The position numbers were made by a program, and so were the translations under genes. A stretch of DNA of 64,000 bases from Streptomyces sp. BV286. Lineage in GTDB: Bacteria; Actinomycetota; Actinomycetes; Streptomycetales; Streptomycetaceae. Positions 39,441 through 47,563 of this stretch are shown here, piece after piece; position 1 is the first letter of the stretch, and every line of letters starts with the position of its first letter. The stretch is from NCBI RefSeq assembly GCF_019090165.1, contig NZ_JAHRIB010000172.1, forward strand, positions 36,725 to 100,724, read 5' to 3'. The notes beneath the pieces are model-generated. The model was not told the DNA's origin, did not search any database, and saw nothing but the letters and a program-made list of their open reading frames with translations.

Positions 39441-40127
39441 TCAGCCCACCTTCTCGATGAGGGCCTTGCGGATCAGGAACTTCCCGGGTTCCCGCACCTG
39501 CTCGAACGCCGCGTTGTTCAGGAGGGCACAGCTGCCGGAGACCGAAGTGACCTCCACGGTCGTGGACTTGTTGTTGTCCAGGTTCGTGACCCTGAGCTTC
39601 GTGCCGGCGGGGAACTGGTTGCTGGACGCGGCCGGTGCGCCCGCCTCGCCGGAGAGGGTGACCGTGGACCCGTTGCAGACCTGCTCACCGGCGGCCGCGT
39701 CGTCGCCCGCCCCGGCGGCGGGCGCGGACGCGCTCTGCGACGGCTGCTCGGCGGGTGCGGACTCTGCGGGCGCCTGCGTGCCCGCCCCGGCTCCGGCTCC
39801 CGCACCGGCTCCGGCGCCCACGTTCGCGTCGGACTCGCCGACCGTGCAACCGGACGCCTCCTGCTGCACCTTGATCTGGGCGATGACCGCCTCGCGGTTG
39901 GCGATCCGCGCCTGCGACTGGGCGTCCGGGGCGGTGCGCTGTCCCTCGATGAACTTCTCGTTGTTGCCGAGCGCCGTGGCCAGTCCGTCGCAGACCACCG
40001 AGGACTGCGCGGCGGGCGCCGCGTTCGAGGTCGAGGCCAGGGCGAAGGCCCCGCCGCCGGCCACCGCTGCGGCGCTCACCAGCAGCGCGATCTTCTTCTT
40101 CGGGTCGAGAGTTCTCCTGCGCGACAT
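39441..40127 (-). CDS. Secreted protein with Ala/Gly linker and RlpA-like C-terminal domain
   Basis: A 228-residue exported protein. A signal peptide (KKKIALLVSAAAVAGGGAFA, then LASTSNA) precedes a short helical region with two cysteines. An (AG)n plus Pro/Ser-rich linker follows (about residues 105-145). The C-terminal beta domain (TKLRVTNLDNNKSTTVEVTS, VSGSCALLNNAAFEQVREPG) resembles the double-psi beta-barrel of RlpA-type cell-wall proteins, though the catalytic acid is not evident. ATG 40127 follows CAGGAG. It may bind or trim peptidoglycan; function uncertain. Confidence 0.75.
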   Translation of the reverse strand: MSRRRTLDPKKKIALLVSAAAVAGGGAFALASTSNAAPAAQSSVVCDGLATALGNNEKFIEGQRTAPDAQSQARIANREAVIAQIKVQQEASGCTVGESDANVGAGAGAGAGAGAGTQAPAESAPAEQPSQSASAPAAGAGDDAAAGEQVCNGSTVTLSGEAGAPAASSNQFPAGTKLRVTNLDNNKSTTVEVTSVSGSCALLNNAAFEQVREPGKFLIRKALIEKVG

Positions 40128-40274
40128 GATCGGCTCCTGTCCCCGGCCGCCCCGGTCGGCGGCCGTCCGCCGTCATGTACGAAATACCGAACGGGCCTGC
40201 TCAGCAGGTAACACGAGTCACCGAAGTAACGTGGATCACATCAACCGCTCTGCCCTCGGGGCCGGTTGCCGCGG

Positions 40275-40634
40275 TCACCTGCCCAGGGCGTCCCGCACCG
40301 CCTCGTCCGTCCGGGCCACCACGGCGGTCCCGTCCTGCGCCGTGATGATCGGCCGCTGGATGAGCCGGGGGTGTTCGGCCAGGGCCTTGACCCACCGCTC
40401 CCGCGAACCGGCGTCCCGCGCCCACTCCTTCATTCCGAGTTCCTTCGCCTCGGCCTCCTGGGTCCGGGTGATCTCCCAGGGCTCCAGACCGAGCCGCTCC
40501 AGGACCTCCCGGATCTCGGCCTCGTCGGGCACGTCCTCCAGGTACCGCCGAACCGTGTAGTCGGCCCCCTCCTCGTCCAGCAGTTTCAGGGCGCCGCGGC
40601 ACTTCGAACAGGCGGGGTTGATCCAGATCTCCAT
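40275..40634 (-). CDS. ArsC/Spx-family thioredoxin-fold protein
   Basis: A 119-residue protein with MEIWINPACSKCRGALKLLD, a CxxC active site in a thioredoxin fold, and RRYLEDVPDEAEIREVLERL. Its C-terminal RPIITAQDGTAVVART is typical of the ArsC/YffB group. Members include arsenate reductases and uncharacterised reductases; no other ars genes are nearby, so arsenate reduction is not assured. ATG 40634 is chosen at the first beta strand. Confidence 0.85.
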   Translation of the reverse strand: MEIWINPACSKCRGALKLLDEEGADYTVRRYLEDVPDEAEIREVLERLGLEPWEITRTQEAEAKELGMKEWARDAGSRERWVKALAEHPRLIQRPIITAQDGTAVVARTDEAVRDALGR

Positions 40635-40799
40635 GCCGCACAAGGTACGCGAAAACACCGTGCCACTCATCCGTCACGGCACCCTCAAAGGCCCTCTGGC
40701 CAGGGGCGATTGTCAGTGGGCGGCAGTAGAATAGAAGCAGTGTTCGAGGGTGCCGCCGGAGACGCCGGCCGGTGCCCTGACCGCGACAGGAGGATGCCT

Positions 40800-41108
40800 G
40801 TGCCCGCTGCCGCACTCAGTCCGCTGCCCACCCAGTCCACATCCAAGAGGGCGGTCCCGCTCGACCTGCCGTACGAGCCGGTCGAGAAGCGTCCGCTGCC
40901 CCCGGGGCGCCCCCGCGAGTGGTACGTCATGCACAACCGCCGCCTCAAGGCGATGAGGCTCGCCATCGCCCTCCTCGACTCCGGCGTCCACATGCCCAAC
41001 CAGGCTCGCAACGAGAAGATCCGCAGCACGGCCCGACTCGTGGGTGTGCACCCCCCGTCGGACACGACCTGCCACATGGTCCGGGCTCTGATGAGGTACG
41101 CCCGCTGA
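40800..41108 (+). CDS. Conserved small basic protein
   Basis: A 102-residue protein. GTG 40800 lies 6 bp after a perfect AGGAGG (40788-40793), which decides the start; the ATG at 40794 is too close to that site. After a proline-rich N-terminus (PYEPVEKRPLPPGRPREWYV) comes a helical region MHNRRLKAMRLAIALLDSGV, then MPNQARNEKIRSTARLVGVH. Streptomyces genomes carry the same protein, function unknown. The basic helix pair could bind nucleic acid. Confidence 0.75.
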   Translation: MPAAALSPLPTQSTSKRAVPLDLPYEPVEKRPLPPGRPREWYVMHNRRLKAMRLAIALLDSGVHMPNQARNEKIRSTARLVGVHPPSDTTCHMVRALMRYAR

Positions 41109-41326
41109 ACCCAGGCCCGTCGCGCCGCCCGACTCCCGGGCGGCGCACCGGCCTCAGGGCGTCGCGTGACCGTGCGTCCGTGGACCGGGCCGCTGTTCGT
41201 CCCCGCCGGAGGGGCATCACCCGGCATCCGGAGGGCTACGCTCGACGCACCGGCGGGCCGGCGCACACTCCCGGCGTCACGTCGGACATCTCAAGGTCAC
41301 GCCCTCCACGTACAAGGAGACCCGTC

Positions 41327-41623
41327 ATGGGTACCTTGATCATTTCAGCGGTCCTCGCTCTGGTCGTCCTGGGATTCGACAACCCGGTCTGGTGGCTCGC
41401 CGCGGGCGCTCTGCTCTACCTGCACACGCGATACGTCCGCACCGGTCGGCGCTCCCCGGGCTCGTCGGCGCCCGGCGGCGTCCCGAGGCCGTCCGGCGGT
41501 TCGGGACCGTCGGCACGCGGCGGCGACAACAGCTATCGCGCCTACCGGCAGCGCCGGGATCAGATGGCCAGGTGGGAACGCCGCTACCGCCGCGAACGCC
41601 CCTGGATGACCCGTCAGAAGTGA
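41327..41623 (+). CDS. Small membrane-anchored basic protein
   Basis: A 98-residue protein behind AAGGAGA. The first 35 residues are hydrophobic (MGTLIISAVLALVVLGFDNP, then VWWLAAGALLYLHTRYV), giving one or two membrane segments. A Gly/Ser-rich linker and a strongly basic tail (YRAYRQRRDQMARWERRYRR) follow. Function unknown. Confidence 0.72.
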   Translation: MGTLIISAVLALVVLGFDNPVWWLAAGALLYLHTRYVRTGRRSPGSSAPGGVPRPSGGSGPSARGGDNSYRAYRQRRDQMARWERRYRRERPWMTRQK

Positions 41624-41683
41624 GGCCGTCCCCAAAGAGCACGCCCGTGGGGTCGCGCGTCGTCCCATGCCGGACGGGGAACG

Positions 41684-41725
41684 ACGGAGCCCCGCCGCCG
41701 CCCGAAGGCGGTGACGGGGCTCCGT
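41684..41725. terminator. Bidirectional terminator between small membrane gene and glnA
   Basis: ACGGAGCCCCG (41684-41694) pairs with CGGGGCTCCGT (41715-41725), with an inner CCGCC/GGCGG extension. It ends glnA from the right and the small gene from the left. Confidence 0.75.
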
Positions 41726-41788
41726 GAAAGGCCGCGAGGCTCCACGCCCGGCCGGCGCCGACAGGGCACCGGGCGGACGCCGTGTGGA

Positions 41789-43198
41789 TCACACGTCGTA
41801 GTAGAGCTCGAACTCGTGCGGGTGCGGACGCAGCTGCAGCGGCGCGATCTCGTTCGTGCGCTTGTAGTCGATCCACGTCTCGATCAGGTCGGACGTGAAG
41901 ACGTCGCCCGCGAGCAGGAACTCGTGGTCGGCCTCAAGGCGGTCGAGGACGGCCGGGAGGGACGTCGGGACCTGGGCGACACCCGCGTGCTCCTCGGGAG
42001 CCAGCTCGTAGAGGTCCTTGTCGATCGGCTCGGCCGGCTCGATCTTGTTCTTGATGCCGTCCAGGCCTGCGAGCAGCAGGGCCGAGAAGGCGAGGTACGG
42101 GTTGCCGGAGGAGTCGGGCGCGCGGAACTCGACGCGCTTGGCCTTCGGGTTCGAGCCCGTGATCGGGATACGCATGGCCGCGGAGCGGTTGCGCTGCGAG
42201 TAGACCAGGTTGACCGGGGCCTCGAAGCCGGGGACCAGGCGGTGGTACGAGTTCACCGTCGGGTTCGTGAAGGCCAGCAGCGACGGGGCGTGCTTGAGGA
42301 TGCCGCCGATGTAGTAGCGGGCGGTGTCCGACAGGCCCGCGTAGCCCGCCTCGTCGTAGAACAGCGGGGAACCGCCGGTCCACAGCGACTGGTGGACGTG
42401 CATGCCCGAGCCGTTGTCACCGAAGATCGGCTTCGGCATGAAGGTCGCGGTCTTGCCGTTGCGCCAGGCGACGTTCTTCACGATGTACTTGAAGAGCTGG
42501 AGGTCGTCGGCCGCGGCGAGCAGCGTGTTGAACTTGTAGTTGATCTCGGCCTGGCCGGCGGTGCCGACCTCGTGGTGCTGGCGCTCGACCTGGAGGCCGG
42601 ACTTGGCCAGCTCCAGGGAGATCTCGGCACGCAGGTCGGCGAAGTGGTCGACCGGCGGGGTCGGGAAGTACCCGCCCTTGTAGCGGACCTTGTAACCACG
42701 GTTGTCCTCGACGGCGCCGGTGTTCCAGGCACCCGCCTCGGAGTCGATGTGGTAGAAGGCCTCGTTCGACTTGGTGTCGAAGCGCACGCTGTCGAAGACG
42801 TAGAACTCGGCCTCGGGGCCGAAGTACGCGGTGTCGGCGATCCCGGTCGACGCGAGGTACGCCTCCGCCTTCTTCGCCACGTTGCGCGGGTCACGGGAGT
42901 ACTGCTCGCCCGTGATCGGGTCGTGGATGAAGAAGTTGATGTTGACCGTCTTGTCGCGGCGGAAGGGGTCGACGCGCGCGGTGGACAGGTCGGCGCGGAG
43001 CGCCATGTCGGACTCGTGGATGGCCTGGAAGCCGCGGATGGAGGAGCCGTCGAAGGCCAGTTCCTCGGTCGGGTCGAAGGCCTCTGCCGGCAGGGTGAAG
43101 TGCTGCATCACACCCGGCAGGTCGCAGAAGCGGACGTCGACGAACTTGACGTCCTCGTCCTTGATGAACTTCTTGGCCTCGTCGGCGTTCTGGAACAT
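41789..43198 (-). CDS. glnA: Glutamine synthetase I (GlnA)
   Basis: A 469-residue GSI-beta type enzyme. Conserved parts: FDGSSIRGFQAIHESDM, FGPEAEFYVFD, NGSGMHVHQSLW and NRSAAMRIPITG. The adenylylation loop DKDLYELAPEE carries Tyr397, the residue GlnE modifies. ATG 43198 follows GGAG and gives the usual GSI length; the longer frame upstream is leader. A near-perfect GlnR box lies about 100-137 bp upstream. It forms a dodecamer in the cytoplasm and is the main glutamine-producing enzyme. Confidence 0.98.
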   Translation of the reverse strand: MFQNADEAKKFIKDEDVKFVDVRFCDLPGVMQHFTLPAEAFDPTEELAFDGSSIRGFQAIHESDMALRADLSTARVDPFRRDKTVNINFFIHDPITGEQYSRDPRNVAKKAEAYLASTGIADTAYFGPEAEFYVFDSVRFDTKSNEAFYHIDSEAGAWNTGAVEDNRGYKVRYKGGYFPTPPVDHFADLRAEISLELAKSGLQVERQHHEVGTAGQAEINYKFNTLLAAADDLQLFKYIVKNVAWRNGKTATFMPKPIFGDNGSGMHVHQSLWTGGSPLFYDEAGYAGLSDTARYYIGGILKHAPSLLAFTNPTVNSYHRLVPGFEAPVNLVYSQRNRSAAMRIPITGSNPKAKRVEFRAPDSSGNPYLAFSALLLAGLDGIKNKIEPAEPIDKDLYELAPEEHAGVAQVPTSLPAVLDRLEADHEFLLAGDVFTSDLIETWIDYKRTNEIAPLQLRPHPHEFELYYDV

Positions 43199-43296
43199 CC
43201 AGCTCCTCCTACTCCCGCCCACTTCGGACCGGGGTGGTAGTTCGTTCGTGCGGCCAGTGCGGTGGCACACGCTGATCCCGACCTTAGGGACGGGTG

Positions 43297-43334
43297 GTTT
43301 CTCAAGCGTGACCCATTTGTTTCGCCCAAGTTAA
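43297..43334 (-). promoter_or_regulatory. Predicted GlnR box upstream of glnA
   Basis: On the glnA strand TTAAC-n6-GAAAC-n6-GTCAC-n6-GAAAC reproduces the Streptomyces GlnR consensus in all four elements and spacings. This strongly suggests direct control of glnA by GlnR. Confidence 0.88.
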
Positions 43335-43397
43335 CCGGACCCGGCCCGTCGCACCCCACCTGTCCGCATGGCAAAACGGGCGCAGTACCTTGGACGG

Positions 43398-43865
43398 GTG
43401 GACAACAGGCAAGTAATCGGATCGTGGCTCTCCGGACCCCGCGCGGCCGCGGAGGAAGCCGGTGCCGACTTCGGATACCGCGGCGAGCAGCTGGGTCTGC
43501 CCGAGTCCGGCCCCGGATCGATCGCGCGCCCGGGACGGCGTCTGGGCGCCCTGGCCGTCGACTGGGGCCTGTGCCTCTTGATCGCATACGGCCTGATCAC
43601 CGACAGCTACAACAGGGCGGCCCAGGTCTGGGCGCCGATCATCCTGTTCACGCTGATCGTCCTCACCCTCGGCACGGTCGGCTGCACGCCGGGCAAGCGG
43701 CTCTTCGGCCTGCGGGTGGTCGCCCTGGCCACCGGTCGTGTCCATCCGCTGCGCGCCCTGCTGCGCACGATCCTGCTGTTCCTCGCCCTCCCGGCCCTGA
43801 TCTGGGACCGCGACGGGCGCGGGCTGCACGACCGCATGGCCGGCACGGTCGAGATCAGGGTCTGA
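43398..43865 (+). CDS. RDD-family membrane protein
   Basis: A 155-residue protein. A soluble N-terminus (DNRQVIGSWLSGPRAAAEEA) is followed by the RDD domain: GRRLGALAVDWGLCLLIAYG with the Arg and Asp-Asp-type residues, a second helix WAPIILFTLIVLTLGT, then GCTPGKRLFGLRVV and a third helix. GTG 43398 is chosen since the conserved start VDNRQ begins there; ATG 43368 has no ribosome-binding site. It is divergent from glnA. Function unknown. Confidence 0.85.
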   Translation: MDNRQVIGSWLSGPRAAAEEAGADFGYRGEQLGLPESGPGSIARPGRRLGALAVDWGLCLLIAYGLITDSYNRAAQVWAPIILFTLIVLTLGTVGCTPGKRLFGLRVVALATGRVHPLRALLRTILLFLALPALIWDRDGRGLHDRMAGTVEIRV

Positions 43866-43959
43866 CCGGGCGGGATCGGGGCCTGACCGCCATTCGGGTC
43901 AACTCACCCGCAGCTTGCAGCTCGCAGCTCGTACCGAGCGCACAGCACAGGTCTTGGAT

Positions 43960-44017
43960 CGTCGTGAGGGGAGGGGCCCCGGAACCGACCGGTTCCGGGG
44001 CCCCTCCCCTCACGACG
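43960..44017. terminator. 27-bp perfect hairpin after the RDD gene
   Basis: Arms 43960-43986 and 43991-44017 are perfectly complementary over 27 bp (core GTGAGGGGAGGGGCCCCGG) with a 4-base loop. It is an unusually long, perfect stem between convergent genes, probably a strong bidirectional terminator. Confidence 0.85.
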
Positions 44018-44052
44018 TACGCACCCCGCCGTATACGTGCCCGGCCCAACGG

Positions 44053-44098
44053 AAACGGGGCCCTCCGCGACCGTCGGTGGTCGCGGAGAGCCCCGTTT
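44053..44098. terminator. Second hairpin in tandem, before the DUF4191 gene end
   Basis: GAAACGGGGCCCTCCGCGAC pairs with GTCGCGGAGAGCCCCGTTTC apart from one mismatch. Placed 33 bp from the DUF4191 stop, it is the likely terminator for that minus-strand gene. Confidence 0.8.
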
Positions 44099-44130
44099 CG
44101 CTGAAGCCAGTGGCAGCGCGGGTGTGGTCG

Positions 44131-44829
44131 CTAGCGCATCTTGCCGCCGCGCGGCATCCGCATGCCCTTGGGCATCGGGCCCTTGGGAAGCGGCATGTTG
44201 CTCATCAGGTCACCGAGAGCGCGCAGCCGGTCGTTGGTCGCGGTCACCTGCGGGCCGGTCAGGACCCGCGGGAGCTTCATCATCGTCGTGCGGAGCTTCT
44301 TCAGCTCGACCTGGCCCTCGCCCGTGCCGACGAGGATGTCGTGCACCGGCACGTCCGCGACGATGCGGGCCATCTTCTTCTTCTCGGCGGCCAGCAGGCT
44401 CTTCACCCGGTTCGGGTTGCCCTCGGCCACCAGCACGATGCCGGCCTTGCCGACGGCCCGGTGGACCACGTCCTGGCTGCGGTTCATCGCCACGGCCGGA
44501 GTCGTCGTCCAGCCGCGCCCGACGTTGTCGAGCACCGCTGCCGCCGCGCCCGGCTGGCCCTCCATCTGCCCGAAGGCCGCACGCTCGGCGCGGCGTCCGA
44601 AGACGATCGCCGTCGCGAGGAAAGCCAGCAGGAGGCCGAGAATTCCGAGATAGATCGGGTACCCGATCAAAAAGCCGATCGCGAGGAAGACGCCGAGGGT
44701 GACGATTCCGACAGCCGCGAGTACAAGACCGATCTTGGAATCGGCCTTGCGGGTCATCTTGTAAGTCAGGGCGATCTGCTTGAGCCGCCCGGGGTTCGCA
44801 GCGTCCGCTGCGGGTTCCTTCCTCGCCAT
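44131..44829 (-). CDS. DUF4191 two-helix membrane protein
   Basis: A 232-residue protein with two adjacent hydrophobic helices (IGLVLAAVGIVTLGVFLAIG and IYLGILGLLLAFLATAIVFG, about residues 35-80) and a long cytoplasmic domain with NRSQDVVHRAVGKAGIVLVA. Its basic, methionine- and glycine-rich tail is PMPKGMRMPRGGKMR. This is the DUF4191 family, widely found beside lipA/glnA in actinobacteria, function unknown. ATG 44829 is preferred over an upstream in-frame ATG at 44892. Confidence 0.85.
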   Translation of the reverse strand: MARKEPAADAANPGRLKQIALTYKMTRKADSKIGLVLAAVGIVTLGVFLAIGFLIGYPIYLGILGLLLAFLATAIVFGRRAERAAFGQMEGQPGAAAAVLDNVGRGWTTTPAVAMNRSQDVVHRAVGKAGIVLVAEGNPNRVKSLLAAEKKKMARIVADVPVHDILVGTGEGQVELKKLRTTMMKLPRVLTGPQVTATNDRLRALGDLMSNMPLPKGPMPKGMRMPRGGKMR

Positions 44830-44927
44830 GCCGTGAAGTCTACGTGGCGCCGGAGGCGCCGACGACGGCGGTGCCGGGTCGGCCCGCGTCACGAGGCCCC
44901 GTGGCGGGTCCCCGACGCGTCCCGCGC

Positions 44928-45128
44928 TCAGGGGCGGACGACGAAGGACTGCTCCAGGACGCGCTGCGCCTCGCCCCGGTCCTTGGCGCGGCGGCGGTCC
45001 TCCAGGACGGAGGTCCAGGCGTTGCGGCGGGCCGTGCGCTGGCCGCTGCTGAGGAGCAGGGATTCGACGGCACGGAGTGCATCGGTGAACGAAGGAATCG
45101 CGGTGGCGCGTACGGGCGCTGCCTGCAT
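44928..45128 (-). CDS. Small conserved helical protein
   Basis: A 66-residue soluble protein (SFTDALRAVESLLLSSGQRT then DRRRAKDRGEAQRVLEQSFV) located between lipA and the DUF4191 gene, as in other Streptomyces. ATG 45128 is chosen with GGGGGGA upstream; an in-frame ATG at 45194 would add a proline-rich stretch of 22 residues. Function unknown. Confidence 0.65.
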   Translation of the reverse strand: MQAAPVRATAIPSFTDALRAVESLLLSSGQRTARRNAWTSVLEDRRRAKDRGEAQRVLEQSFVVRP

Positions 45129-45265
45129 GGTGGAGGTCCCCCCTCGGGACGATGGCTCTGGCTCGGGCTCTACGGGGTGTAAGACCAGGGTCACTGAATG
45201 GTGTTACCAGGGCGTGACCGGCTGGTCAAACGCCAGTGAAGCCTTGCTGTGCATGCCTGAAACGC

Positions 45266-45317
45266 CGACGCGGCCCCGACAGGGCCCCCATCTGCGGGGA
45301 CGGTCGGGGCCGCGTCG
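45266..45317. terminator. lipA terminator hairpin
   Basis: CGACGCGGCCCCGAC and GTCGGGGCCGCGTCG are perfectly complementary 15-bp arms, and the 22-base loop can itself pair (GGGCCCCCA/TGCGGGG). It lies about 90 bp past the lipA stop. Confidence 0.75.
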
Positions 45318-45407
45318 TATCGACCATTACTCGCGAGTAGCGACTTGTGCGCTGATTCACACATTCGTCTGGCACTGAGTGCCATCCGGTGGGGTGCCGC
45401 GTGCGGC

Positions 45408-46373
45408 TCAGAGAGCCTGCGAGGCGACGTACGAACCGCGCTTCTCGATCGCCATCTGGTAGAGGCGACCGGCCCGGTACGAGGAGCGGACCAGCGGGCC
45501 CGACATGACGCCGGAGAAGCCGATCTGGTCGGCCTCGTCCTTCAGCTCCACGAACTCGTGCGGCTTCACCCACCGCTCCACGGGGTGGTGGCGCACGGAG
45601 GGCCGCAGGTACTGCGTGATGGTGACGAGTTCGCAGCCCGCCTCGTGCAGCTGGCGCAGGGCCTCGCTGACCTCTTCGCGGGTCTCGCCCATGCCGAGGA
45701 TCAGGTTGGACTTCGTGACCAGACCGTAGTCGCGGGCCTCCGTGATGACCTTCAGCGAGCGCTCGTAGCGGAAGCCGGGGCGGATGCGCTTGAAGATGCG
45801 GGGGACCGTCTCCACGTTGTGCGCGAAGACCTCCGGGCGGGAGGAGAAGACCTCGGCGAGCTGGGCCGGCTCGGCGTTGAAGTCCGGGGCCAGCAGCTCG
45901 ACCTTGGTCCGGCCCTCGGCGCGGTCCGCGGTCTGCTGGTGGATCTGGCGGACCGTCTCCGCGTACAGCCAGGCGCCGCCGTCGTCGAGGTCGTCACGGG
46001 CGACGCCGGTGATGGTCGCGTAGTTGAGGTCCATCGTGACCACGGACTCGCCCACGCGGCGGGGTTCGTCACGGTCCAGCGCCTCGGGCTTGCCCGTGTC
46101 GATCTGGCAGAAGTCGCAGCGCCTCGTGCACTGGTCGCCACCGATGAGGAACGTGGCCTCGCGGTCCTCCCAGCACTCGTAGATGTTGGGACAGCCCGCC
46201 TCCTGGCAGACCGTGTGCAGGCCCTCGCTCTTCACGAGGTTCTGCATCTTCGTGTACTCGGGACCCATTTTCGCCCGGGTCTTGATCCACTCGGGCTTGC
46301 GCTCGATGGGGGTCTGGGCGTTCCGGACCTCCAGGCGCAGCATCTTGCGTCCGTCGGGTGCGACTGCGGACAC
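45408..46373 (-). CDS. lipA: Lipoyl synthase (LipA)
   Basis: A 321-residue radical-SAM enzyme that inserts two sulfurs into protein-bound octanoyl groups. The auxiliary 4Fe-4S cluster motif CxxxxCxxxxxC appears as CQEAGCPNIYEC and the radical-SAM motif CxxxCxxC as CTRRCDFC; the C-terminal RSSYRAG supplies the serine ligand. The GTG at 46373 follows AGGGAG. With lipB just upstream on the same strand it makes the lipoyl cofactor needed by E2 subunits such as the one at the right edge. Confidence 0.97.
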   Translation of the reverse strand: MSAVAPDGRKMLRLEVRNAQTPIERKPEWIKTRAKMGPEYTKMQNLVKSEGLHTVCQEAGCPNIYECWEDREATFLIGGDQCTRRCDFCQIDTGKPEALDRDEPRRVGESVVTMDLNYATITGVARDDLDDGGAWLYAETVRQIHQQTADRAEGRTKVELLAPDFNAEPAQLAEVFSSRPEVFAHNVETVPRIFKRIRPGFRYERSLKVITEARDYGLVTKSNLILGMGETREEVSEALRQLHEAGCELVTITQYLRPSVRHHPVERWVKPHEFVELKDEADQIGFSGVMSGPLVRSSYRAGRLYQMAIEKRGSYVASQAL

Positions 46374-46515
46374 ATCGGCTCCCTGTAGCTTCGATTCTTC
46401 GGCGTACACCAGGGTACGCCCGTGCGGTTCTCGGCCCCCGGGGTGGGCAACCTTCGGGAACGGGGGTGCATTCCCAGGAGGGGCGGGCAGGGGCGGCGCG
46501 GCGGGAAAACGGTCC

Positions 46516-47304
46516 CTACGCGACCACGGCCCGCGGCCGGAGCTCCGCGTTGCCGAGGACGTCCGCCAGGTGCCGCTCGGCGACGGGCAGCACCTCCGCG
46601 ATGGTCAGGTCGCGTCCCAGCTCGTGGGCGAGCGACGTGACCCCCGCGTCACGGATCCCGCAGGGGATGATCTTGTCGAAGCTCGCCACGTCGGGGTTCA
46701 CGTTGAGCGCGAAGCCGTGCATCGTGACGCCTTTGGCGACCCGGATTCCCATGGCGCAGATCTTGCGGTCCTCGCGCCGCTGACCGGCGTTCGAGGGCGC
46801 GTACTCGGGCCCGTCCAGCCGCGGGTCGAACTCCTCGTCGGCCAGCCGCGGGTCGAAGTCCAGGGAGAGCCCGCCGAGGGACGGCCGCTCGGCCACGGGG
46901 TCACCGAGGACCCAGACGCCGGCCCGCCCCTCCACCCGGCTGGTCTCGACGCCGAACTCCGCGCAGACACGGATCATCGCGTCCTCCAGGCGCCGGAGAT
47001 GGGCGACGACGTCCACAGGGCGCGGAAGCTTCTGGATCGGGTAGCCGACCAGCTGCCCCGGACCGTGCCAGGTGATCTTCCCGCCCCGGTCCACGTCGAC
47101 GACGGGCGTGCCGTCGAGGGGCCGCTCGCTGTCCGCCGTGCGCCGGCCGGCCGTGTAGACCGGCGGGTGCTCCAGGAGCAGGCACGTGTCGGGAACCTCG
47201 TCCTGGAAGCGGGCCGCGTGGACGCGGCGCTGCTCGTCCCAGGCCTCCTGGTACTCGACGGCGTCCGCACCGAAACCCATGCGGACGAACCGCAGCTCAC
47301 TCAC
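46516..47304 (-). CDS. lipB: Octanoyl-[ACP]:protein N-octanoyltransferase (LipB)
   Basis: A 262-residue lipoate-pathway enzyme moving octanoate from acyl carrier protein to lipoyl domains. Conserved parts: LLLEHPPVYTAGRR, WHGPGQLVGYPI and KICAMGIRVAKGVTMHGFAL with the catalytic Lys, and FDKIIPCGI with the catalytic Cys. The GTG at 47304 lies 8 bp after GGGAGG; earlier codons of the frame lack a start site. It is followed by lipA 142 bp downstream, so an operon is likely. Confidence 0.96.
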   Translation of the reverse strand: MSELRFVRMGFGADAVEYQEAWDEQRRVHAARFQDEVPDTCLLLEHPPVYTAGRRTADSERPLDGTPVVDVDRGGKITWHGPGQLVGYPIQKLPRPVDVVAHLRRLEDAMIRVCAEFGVETSRVEGRAGVWVLGDPVAERPSLGGLSLDFDPRLADEEFDPRLDGPEYAPSNAGQRREDRKICAMGIRVAKGVTMHGFALNVNPDVASFDKIIPCGIRDAGVTSLAHELGRDLTIAEVLPVAERHLADVLGNAELRPRAVVA

Positions 47305-47563
47305 GGCAAGCGCCTCCCTGCAAGAGTCGTAAGGCTCGTCACGGCCCCACGCCACTGTACGTCCGACCCGTGTGCGTCAGCCCTCGGGGCAATCCTCACA
47401 CGATCGGATGAATGCGTGTCGAAGTGTGCGATCGGGTGCTTACGGACCGCTACATTCGCGCCGTTCACGAGGCTAATAAGGGCTGCTCACCGCATGGCGG
47501 CCGACCTCACCCGGGCCTGTCCGTGCAGGCCCCCAGCCCGGAAGGCAGGAGTTCGCACCGCAG

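Noticed and set aside
40128..40274. c-di-AMP (ydaO-type) riboswitch before the secreted RlpA-like gene
   Set aside because: Such riboswitches precede some cell-wall genes in Streptomyces, but I could not find the conserved core here and the leader is short.
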